Positions 57,701-64,000 of a DNA stretch of 64,000 nucleotides are shown in pieces. The notes under the pieces are model-generated. The model did not search any database, had not been told where the DNA came from, and saw nothing but the letters and a program-made list of their open reading frames with translations. The position numbers and the translations under genes were made by a program. The first letter of the stretch is position 1, and every line of letters starts with the position of its first letter. Source of the DNA: Macrocystis pyrifera (taxonomy: Eukaryota; Sar; Phaeophyceae; Laminariales; Laminariaceae); contig JASSKH010000016.1 of NCBI GenBank assembly GCA_031763025.1, forward strand, positions 2,728,001 through 2,792,000, in the 5' to 3' direction.

Positions 57701-60700
57701 TATAGGGCACCTTTCGCGCACAGCTGCAACAAGCCGGTATATCTTATGACCTGGGCTATTTTCGGAAAAATAGGTTGGAAGGTACTGCAGCGCTTCAGAA
57801 TGAAATACCCCAACCCCCTCCGGGTGTATGTTCATACGACTACGGTCCTACATGCCATGAATACATCCCTCTCTTCTCGCCGAACGCTGCCCGAATTCGC
57901 CCGATCTTGCAACTGCATGCTGACGAATGTGTTGTGTCTCCCGCTTATCGTGCAAGCTAGGTGATCCTCTTGACGATGGGGCAGACGGCTTACTTCGGCC
58001 CGGCAGTCGACAGCCTCGCCCATTTCGCGGGCTTGGGTCACGAGCCCAAGGGCATGGTAAACCCTGCCGACTACCTCCTCGAGGTGCGTGTGTGTGCTTG
58101 CCTTTTGGTTTTTGCTGTAGAGCGTAGAGCCACGATGACGTATGTGATACGAGTACGCCAGTAAGGGCGGGTGGGCCAGTCGTTTCTCATGCTGTGCCCA
58201 CCGGTTTCAGACGAAAACCACAACTTCGCACAAGGTCGCGTGCTGTTTATTCGGCATGCATACAGAGGTACTATTACGGGGGGCTATAGTAAATAGGACC
58301 TTACGGTACTAACAAAACCTATGTATTTACCTAATTTCACTAACAATATTTGGTTCTATTTACTACGGCCCCCCGTAACAAGTTAGGTACTATGCGGCTC
58401 CTACTCGTACGGTTCAGGAGCCCCACTAGTTATACCTTCGTACTACCGACGTTGAGAGAAAGTTGTCTGTGTTGAACCCTCAGGACTACAGTCCAATGTT
58501 GAGGACAAACAACTCAAATTCGAAGTAGTTTGTGGTCCCCAAAACGGGACTGCTTTCCAAAACGGGCGAAGCAAGATGCACAATCCCATGGGCTATAGGG
58601 ATGTAATTAACGTCTGTGCATTGGTGAAGTAATACGTATTTGGCCCCGAACATGAAACCCTGCTACCTGCCGAGGCACGGACTCCGACACCTGCCGTGGG
58701 GCTGCTCGTAGACCAAAAGGGGAACCTGGCAGGCCGTCTGCCACGTTGTGCCCAGCGTCAAGCGACAAGCACCATTTCACACAAATGGTGTTCCATGTCG
58801 GTTCCAGCGTCAAGCCACGGACATCATTTCGCAACAGAAAAGTGCGCGTTTGGCTTGTTATGTGGGGTCTGGCAGGCTGGTTCACAGTTCGTCTCGGATG
58901 TAGACGGTATGCAACGGGCACGTGCGCTATTTCTACGTAGGTCGTTCTACTTTTGGTGGGAGTCATAGTGACTTACGGAAGCTCTCGATAATCAGCAAAT
59001 ATAAGACAGACACCGCGACTACCCCTCGCCCCCCTGTCTGTAACACCAACGTTCCTAACTGCGAAGCACGGACACCAGCCCCAAGCACCGAGTTTTGAGG
59101 GAGGGGGGGGGGTCATCCGTAGACGTGGCTCACTGTAGCTGTCGACAATCAGCGTTCAGACCGACAGTGCGACCACGCACCTCCCAGACTCCCTACCCCC
59201 ATCCAACCCCCACCCACACCCTACCCCGAACACCCCCCCCCCCCCCACCAGCATCTCTACCCACACTCTCACCCCCTAACTCAGAGCAGGTGAGCGCACT
59301 AAGGATGTGAGCCCCACAAGCTGACTCTCCCAATTCTCCACCACCATCGCTCTCTAGAGCAAGGCCACACAAGCGTCAATTTTTCAAGCATGTATATCGT
59401 TCTGCTATCGCGAACAACGCAAGTGAACCTCAAGGTCTCAAGGTGCCATCAGCTACCTACACGTCTCCAATGAGACATCTGTACACATAATTGCTATCAA
59501 CCCACCGACACCCCCACCGACAAATCCGATCACCATCGTCAGCCCTACCCCCGTCACCCCCATCCCCTGCACCCCCTACCACCGTTGCGGCAGATCACGA
59601 ACTCAGACTTTAGTGACTGTCAGGTCGTCCAGAGGCTGGCCGACGCGTGGCACAACACGGCGGCGTGCAAGACTCTGAACGACCGGCTCGACATGACGCC
59701 CCCGGCGCCTCTAGTGTCGCGCCCCAAGCCGGGGTGCCTGTCCAATCTTTGGCAGCTCCGTGCGCTGGTTGCTAGGTCTCTGATGAGCAACAGCAGGGAC
59801 CCGGCCGCGTACGCCTTCAGGTGTGGGGGTAGGGAAGACACACGAAGCAAATGCTCTTGTAGGGGTGGTGGCTTATTTGCTGAGCTCTTCATACACATGA
59901 GTCAACATCTTACCTGAAACACGACGTCGAACTCGTTTTTATTCGCGCGAAACCGGACCTACATTTATACGCTCCAGTCATATAGCAAGCAACGTTGTAT
60001 TCGCTGCAAAAGCATATATTTGAACCAGAAAGTTCCACTTGTCCGGGCCGAGTGGCTACTACTCACGGACGTTCTTTATGACCCCCTTCCTGCCCGTTCC
60101 TCTCGTCGAAACGTGTGCATGTCTTGCCCCGTACTGCTTTTATTCCTGACCACGACAAGACTGGTGCTGTACATGCTGATGAGCCTCTTCTTGGGCAGCG
60201 TGTAAGTCGCACCACCACCTATGTGTATGTCCACGGGCTGTATGTGGATGATCACAGCCGTATGTGTGTGATCATAGTTGTACGCGTTTGGTCACGGTTG
60301 TGTACTTGTCACAGGGCGAATGAGTTCGACCGCAGCGAGCGATAGGTGTAGGGGTACCCGCACCGTTCGGTGTTTTTTGTATCGGCAGGGCCTGGGTTGC
60401 GTTCAGGGGTATGTGGTCTATCTATCCCCAGCCGCTGGGCGTTTGACGCCTTTCCCATCTCATGCCCTGGCCGTAGCACAAGCACTCCAGTAGGGCAGCA
60501 CTACGCTCCTCCTCGTAGGTAAGAAATGTGCTCTAGTCCAGCTCATCAGCCTGCCTTTGGCTTTGGTTGGTGGCACAGTCAGCCGCGACGCAAGTAACAC
60601 AAACTTATACACGGCATGCTTTCGTTTGTGGCACAGTCAGCCTCGACGCAAGTAAAACAAACGTATACACGGCATGCTCCCACTAAATCCACGCCGTAGA

Positions 60701-63179
60701 TGCTTCGTTGCGGGCAAGGGGCGCTTTGAGTTGCCTTTTGGCGATTCATCCTTTCTCAACGTTTCTGATAAAAACGTTTTGATTTCCTTCACCCGTTTGC
60801 CGCCATCAGGCAGGCAGCATTTGTTGGCCACAAAGCATTCACGAACTGACGTTGGTTCCTTAACTGAGGAAGAACTGTCCACCATCGTCGGGATACCACT
60901 ATCGTTTTACATGCTATTCGTTGTGTATGCATTACCTAGGGAGACCTTAAGTTGCACGTTTACGTTTGCTCAAAGTTCGCTTTGACCTTAAGTTGCGAGT
61001 TTGACGCATGCTACGGTCGGGGTCAGCTGTTCTTGTTTCTGAGGCTCCTCGACTGTAGAGCTCCATTCCTCACCGAAAGCTTGTTTTTAGGGGGAGGAAA
61101 CCTATAGAGCCACCTGATGAACCAACAATCCTATAGCCCGCGAACGCAACGAAAATATTGTCAAGCAAGATAAAACGAGTTCGACTATTTTGGGCTAAGG
61201 ATTTCCGTCGTCACTGGCGCTACAGCAGGAGAGTCACGTTTACGACCGAAGTTTCAGCCGGTGAGAGGCACTCGGTCGAGTGATCTCCTGGATGCTTGGC
61301 AGTCTCAAGTACTTGCCAAGCTTAATGTTTTTCGTGATGTGCAACGCCGTGGGGTTCTTTGCTGCTCTGCGAAGAGAAAAAAAAAATGTTTTTGTCTTTT
61401 TTTGAGCGAGGTGTAGAGCCACTCGTCCGAGTGGCGTTAACGCGGTAGTGAAAATGATGGCACCATACCCCTCCTTGCCGCAGCACCAGTCTCATTCAGA
61501 AAAGGTTTCGGAAAAAACATGCTACCGCTGTCGCACCACGCGTCTCTTACGTTTTCTCGAAGTAGGTTTTTGGGTAAAGCATAGGTCTCCTTAAGTCAGA
61601 AACCCCAGAAATGAAAAATGCAGGTGCTCCTCCCTTCGTAGCACATGCCTTAAGGCGCTCGGCATTTGTGTTAACCATCCCAAAATCCGCATACATGGTG
61701 CAATGCCGAGCAGATACTACAAAGTGGAAAACAGCCAGTCCGACGTCCTCGATCGGGTCTTCCTCATCCTCTGGATTAACGCCTTCAATTCATGTGAGTT
61801 GGGAAACGTTTTTGTTTGTTGGACACCTGTTGGGGGGTGGCTCGAGTTTTGTTCGATTTTGATAACCCCGTGGCTGAAATACAAGCAAATGCGTGAAACC
61901 ACCCTCGTTCCCCCGCAGGCGACACCCAACACCCTCGCCGGTCTCACGTACCGACTCGCCACGCGGTAGGGGGTACCGCCTTTAGGCTCAAAATTGTCTG
62001 ACCGGTTCAGCTTCTCAAGTGAGCAACCGTTAGTTTACCGGATAGAATCATACTTTTAGCAGCATGCCTGGTATTAGATTTTGGGGCTATATGGCGCGAA
62101 GCGATGTCGGTCGGGTCAAGCGAACAAGCTTCTCCGAAGTCATGTTTCGGGTGATGTGTTGAGCTTCGCATTCACGCGAGGAGTTCCGAGCATATTGCGC
62201 CACCCCACGACGCATTGCTCTACCACGGGGTAAACATAGACTGTGAGCTCTGTGGTTTGACTGATGCGTCGTCCTGTGCCGGGAACCTCTTCCAACTGTG
62301 CTTGGTGAGCGTACGAATGCTGACCGGTAGGTTACTCTCGTAGACTGGACACCCCGAATGACTGACCTCCCGGTACGTACGAGTTGCACGGTGTGGTTCA
62401 GGACTTATCGGTTCGTTTACGTCCTCAAGCGCGCAACTATTGCCAATAGTATCTCGGCTATTATTGTACCTTTAGAAAAAAAGCAACGTTTTCCAGATAC
62501 AATTAAACCTTAGCCCGACGCACAAGCCCGTACCTCACGCTGAGCATATTTCTAACAACATTGCACGTTCCCCGTCTGCTTCATAGTATCGAGTGCATGT
62601 CTTCCTCCCCGAGTACGAAGAGTAGTACGGTACTGGTGGCCTAAACACTGCGAGTACTGGGAGTACGAGCAGCAGGTGAAGGCCCCGCAACACCGAGAGT
62701 CCTGGAAGCATCTGTGCAGCGTTGTAATACACTAACGATAGTGTAACGATATGGCATGACCTTTTCGGTACCACTCTGGGTATCGATGTAAGGACCGCTT
62801 AGTCTTCGTGATAGTCGCCCAGTGACCTTAAGGAACCCCATCGGTCAGGAATATTTGGGCCGAAATGTGCTACCACAATCGTATCATGTGTCGACGCCAA
62901 TCGCAGGGGTTGGAAGCCCCCGCCACTCCCGTCTCCTCCTAGGTCTATTTCCCGGCGTAGAAACCTATCGCTTTTCTTTGGCAGATATATAAATACGGCT
63001 GGAGTTCCGGTGTTCTCGCTCGTCAAGAAGAGAGAATTGGCCAAAGAAAGTTCGATCAAGTTTCAGGTGCTCTCAACCGATCCCCCTCCCCCCCCCCCGC
63101 GCCTCGTGTTTTGGCGGCAGATATGAATATGGCTGCCATTCCGGTGTTCTCGCTTGAGAAGGAGGCTGTAGTCAAAGAA
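50984..63179 (+). CDS. ABCG-type ABC half-transporter gene, partial (10 exons in window)
   Basis: Ten exons, listed below, join with consistent phases across nine GT-AG introns into 406 codons. They cover the whole nucleotide-binding domain and the first two membrane helices. The order NBD then TMD (reverse topology) and the motifs GSSGAGKT (Walker A), YVPQED (Q loop), ISGGQKRR (signature), VLFLDEPTSGLD (Walker B and D loop, split over a junction) and TSLHQPSS (H loop) are those of the ABCG/White family. These are membrane pumps for lipids, sterols or xenobiotics that work as dimers; the substrate here is unknown. The N-terminal exon(s) and the rest of the TMD (about 200 residues) are not in view. 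Introns are 339-1706 nt and carry M1, P, SINE-B and minisatellite sequence. All catalytic residues are intact, so the gene looks functional. Confidence 0.92.
51678..51828 (+). repeat. Intronic degenerate repeat, TTAGGAATGTTGCT unit
   Basis: CCGTTAGGAATGTTGCTGTA, CCGTTAGGAATGTTGCTATT and a third, changed unit (AAGGAATGTTTCTATAGGAC) recur, two of them followed by CTGTCAGC. The repeat lies in the ABCG intron 51179-52792. Confidence 0.65.
52531..52584 (+). repeat. 27-bp perfect tandem duplication in ABCG intron
   Basis: TAGTCTTCGAACCAAGGAGC followed by CCGTCAG is present twice without change at 52531 and 52558. It is a recent duplication. Confidence 0.9.
52793..52925 (+). CDS. ABCG exon B: Q-loop
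   Basis: Acceptor TTTTACGCAG/ACCGCC, donor CTGACAG/GTGAAC, phase 0 to 1. It encodes AKDLEITGDITVNGQSMSRS and FFLENAAYVPQEDRLWSALT. The Q-loop glutamine is at 52895-52897. The preceding 1614-nt intron holds a tandem 27-bp duplication and TTAGGAATGTTGCT repeats. Confidence 0.92.
53524..53639 (+). mobile_element. M1 MITE in ABCG intron
   Basis: TATTACGGGGGACCATAGTA to TTACTATGGCCCCCCGTACT, with the core expanded by about 7 bp. Both arms are of the TAAA variant. It lies in the intron 52926-53876. Confidence 0.82.
53877..53998 (+). CDS. ABCG exon C
   Basis: Acceptor TCTCCCCAG/TTCGG, donor ACTAAG/GTTAGA, phase 1 to 0. With the carried base it reads VRENLMSACKMYGPTLSQNQ then CDRRVDKVLANLGLEACQHT, the helical subdomain of the NBD. 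Confidence 0.92.
54761..54857 (+). CDS. ABCG exon D: ABC signature
   Basis: Acceptor GCGAACATAG/GTCGG, donor TTCCTCG/GTACGT, phase 0 to 1. It encodes VGNVFLKGISGGQKRRTSIG and VELVVRRKVLFL. The signature ISGGQ is at 54785-54799. A ~28-C run ends only 18 nt before the acceptor and stands where a polypyrimidine tract is expected. Confidence 0.93.
55003..55094. mobile_element. P-family MITE in ABCG intron
   Basis: Left GTTGACCCGTTAGTCCCCG with GTTTTGGGGACC; right GGAACTGCAGTCGTTAATAG then GGTTA. Inverted ends match P. Confidence 0.55.
55175..55282 (+). mobile_element. M1 MITE in ABCG intron
   Basis: TAATACGAGGGATCATAGTA to TATTTACTATGGTCCCCCGT, full length, both arms of the TAAA variant. Confidence 0.82.
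55284..55400 (-). repeat. SINE-B body fragment in ABCG intron
   Basis: CTCAGATCCGGCGTCGCACA..CCTTCTTCCCGCGTGGACTC aligns with 23205-23320 and 24730-24835. The tRNA-like head is absent. Confidence 0.5.
56564..56703 (+). CDS. ABCG exon E: Walker B, D-loop, H-loop
   Basis: Acceptor GTCTTCAAG/ACGAG, donor GACCAG/GTTTGC, phase 1 to 0. It encodes (D)EPTSGLDAASASEIMALLR, then RLASESGMIIVTSLHQPSSR and VFNSFDQ. The H-loop histidine is at 56665-56667. The catalytic Asp of Walker B is split by the intron. Confidence 0.93.
56831..56934 (-). mobile_element. M1 MITE in ABCG intron, one arm damaged
   Basis: The left arm TATTACGGGGGTCCATAGTT is complete. The right arm has lost several bases (GGTCCTGTTTACTCCCGTCG). 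Confidence 0.75.
56935..57555 (+). repeat. Intronic minisatellite, ~26-30-bp unit
   Basis: Units like TGCTGCGATGGTTGCAAGCC with TTTTTC recur about twenty times with length and base variation, best preserved at 57260-57400. It fills half of the intron 56704-57960 and creates a repetitive accidental frame that should not be called a protein. Confidence 0.85.
57961..58083 (+). CDS. ABCG exon F: end of NBD
   Basis: Acceptor TGCAAGCTAG/GTGATC, donor CTCGAG/GTGCGT, phase 0-0, 41 codons: VILLTMGQTAYFGPAVDSLA, HFAGLGHEPKGMVNPADYLL, E. The G.TaYFGP and NPADyLL motifs are conserved in ABCG proteins. Confidence 0.92.
58272..58379 (-). mobile_element. M1 MITE in ABCG intron
   Basis: TATTACGGGGGGCTATAGTA to TTTACTACGGCCCCCCGTAA. 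The core is reversed and both arms are of the TAAA variant. It lies in the intron 58084-59593. Confidence 0.8.
58472..58556. mobile_element. P-family MITE in ABCG intron
   Basis: TTGAACCCTCAGGACTACAG..GAGGACAAACAACTCAAATT..GTTTGTGGTCCCCAAAACGG then GACTG. It is about 85 bp with the whole length nearly palindromic. Confidence 0.6.
59594..59820 (+). CDS. ABCG exon G: linker and start of membrane domain
   Basis: Acceptor TTGCGGCAG/ATCACG, donor GCCTTCAG/GTGTGG, phase 0 to 2. It encodes ITNSDFSDCQVVQRLADAWH, a linker, then LWQLRALVARSLMSNSRDPA just before the first membrane helix. Confidence 0.88.
60160..60201 (+). CDS. ABCG exon H: membrane helix 1 (42-nt exon)
   Basis: Acceptor CACGACAAG/ACTGG, donor GCAGCGT/GTAAGT, phase 2 to 2. 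With the carried bases it reads RLVLYMLMSLFLGSV, a hydrophobic helix. This is the smallest exon; support comes from phase agreement on both sides. Confidence 0.82.
60571..60679 (+). repeat. 58-bp tandem duplication in ABCG intron
   Basis: TGGCACAGTCAGCCGCGACG..ATACACGGCATGCT at 60571 recurs at 60629 with three changes. It lies in the intron 60202-61713. Confidence 0.85.
61714..61793 (+). CDS. ABCG exon I: membrane helix 2
   Basis: Acceptor CCGAGCAG/ATACTAC, donor AATTCAT/GTGAGT, phase 2 to 1. It encodes (V)YYKVENSQSDVLDRVFLIL then WINAFNS. The pattern of a D-Q/S-x-x-D-R turn followed by a helix is typical for ABCG. Confidence 0.85.
62985..63066 (+). pseudogene. Duplicate of ABCG exon J (decayed or poison exon)
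   Basis: Acceptor TTTCTTTGGCAG/ATATAT, donor TTTCAG/GTGCTC. It aligns with the exon at 63121 (GGCTG, CCGGTGTTCTCGCT, CAAAGAA shared), but its start is 2 nt longer, in an AT run. If spliced to exon I it reads Tyr-Ile-stop (TAA at 62990-62992). In another phase it would read YINTAGVPVFSLVKKRELAK. Both splice sites look good, so use as a poison exon cannot be excluded. Confidence 0.6.
63121..63179 (+). CDS. ABCG exon J
   Basis: Acceptor TTTTGGCGGCAG/ATATG, phase 1. With the carried base it encodes YMNMAAIPVFSLEKEAVVKE, the region that in ABCG proteins carries the E-R/K-x-V-x-x-R/K-E motif after helix 2. The donor is either GAA/GTTCAG (63180) or the GC-type TTCAG/GCAAGC (63186); both keep phase 0. 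Further exons are not found before the window end. Confidence 0.72.
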
Positions 63180-63271
63180 GTTCAGGCAAGCCTCCGTAGA
63201 AAAACCACGAATATAGATTGTTCGCCATGTACGACGCACGATACATGGCAGGGGTTCTCTCAATGTTTATA

Positions 63272-63353
63272 ATACTCCTTTAGGACTGCGGTCCCGCTTC
63301 GGGGACAATATATTTTGAATTCGACTGGTTTGTCCCCAAACCGGGACTGCCAT
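63272..63353. mobile_element. P-family MITE downstream of exon J
   Basis: TACTCCTTTAGGACTGCGGT..CCCGCTTCGGGGAC..GTTTGTCCCCAAACCGGGAC then TGCCATCCC. The ends are inverted. It probably lies in the next ABCG intron. Confidence 0.6.
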
Positions 63354-63890
63354 CCCACGACGGTTTTAGGAGCTCCACAGTTTACGCCCCGCCCACCCGA
63401 AGACCTGTCGTTTGCGGAATATCGAGAGAGCTACGACCGGGGGAAACTTCCATGGACTATTCAGGGGTAGGGGGTGCATAGTATTTGAAACTCACGATGT
63501 ACCTCGAAACCGTACATTTCTTCGGATCTACCCCCCTGTGTTCACCAACCATATGTTCTCCTCGTAGTAAGAACGCAACGAGTATCAGGGTACCGCTGCT
63601 GTTTTGTAGAATGCAACCGGTATCTAACGACATTAAATGGGTCCTTTTTGCGGAGCCTGTCAGTCAGATTGTTCTTGATTCAACGAAGTCCTGACTATAT
63701 CGTAACACACGTTAACTCTAGCTTAACATACGTTCTGTGCCGTGGGTAGTGGTGTGTCCACCTTATAACGCGATTATTGTAGTGGGTAATCGGTTCCGTG
63801 ACGGCACCTAATTTCTCGGGAGTAGGCCCTCCTTCATACAATACGTGGGCCATTGATGGGGGGATCTAAAATATCCTCCGTGTCCCTGGA
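63354..63890. other. No recognised feature
   Basis: Probably intronic, if the ABCG gene continues past the window. No convincing next exon (expected: further hydrophobic helices in phase 0) was found. Confidence 0.35.
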
Positions 63891-64000
63891 TTGCCTCGCG
63901 TTGGCCTGCCTCGCCTTGACTTGCCTCGCCTTGCCTCGCCTTGCCTTGCCTTGCCTTGCCTTGCCTTGCCTTGCCTTGCCTTGCCTTGCCTTGCCTTGCC
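63891..64000 (+). repeat. (CTTGC)n microsatellite running off the window
   Basis: Imperfect TTGCC/TCGCC units from 63891 become pure CTTGC repeats by about 63940 and reach the last base. The gradient from impure to pure suggests growth toward the right. Confidence 0.95.

Noticed and set aside
1-64000. Prokaryotic features (operons, Shine-Dalgarno sites, CRISPR arrays)
   Set aside because: Spliced exons, SINEs, LINEs and MITEs show a eukaryotic nuclear sequence; the repeats seen have no CRISPR spacing.

Overview
This is a eukaryotic, repeat-dense window with very little host coding sequence. It most resembles a stramenopile, probably a brown alga. Three things point there (inference): a Ty3-type polyprotein close to those of oomycetes and brown algae; LINE reverse transcriptase and C-terminal fragments of a type I associate with brown algal genomes; and one host gene built of short exons (42-227 nt) with introns averaging about 1.2 kb and GT-AG borders. 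No bacterial operon, rRNA, CRISPR array or genuine tRNA gene is visible.

Layout. 1-2.2 kb: 3' part of a Ty3/gypsy element (RNase H, integrase, chromodomain), cut by the window start. 2.2-50.9 kb: intergenic repeat land. It holds a 109-bp hairpin MITE family (here M1, about 19 copies or pieces over the window), a roughly 340-bp tRNA-derived SINE (SINE-A), a second tRNA-like SINE (SINE-B), a roughly 740-bp family (F), a piggyBac-like MITE family (P), at least four LINE relics, two clusters of CCATGG/GGCATGCC-type palindromes, and several tandem duplications. 51.0-63.2 kb: ten exons of an ABCG-type ABC half-transporter on the + strand. They join in a consistent reading frame across all nine introns and give 406 codons, from the start of the nucleotide-binding domain to just past the second transmembrane helix. 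The N-terminal exon(s) were not found and the C-terminal half lies past the window end. Its introns carry M1, P and SINE-B copies and minisatellites. The window ends inside a (CTTGC)n microsatellite.

The most informative structures are insertions of one repeat into another. A 109-bp M1 sits at a TA inside a second 109-bp M1 (46614-46831). A SINE-A sits in an M1 (28179-28601). An F element splits the C-terminal region of a LINE (10690-12258). A LINE 3' end lies between two poly-C tracts, and a second copy of that 3' end lies in the C-tract of a SINE-A, which suggests a LINE that targets poly-C. In the ABCG gene, two homologous exons lie 54 nt apart; only the second keeps the frame, so the first is a decayed or 'poison' exon. 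Two short words, ACAGCAGT (26 exact copies by eye) and TACCTGGTA (about 19), are far more frequent than chance allows.
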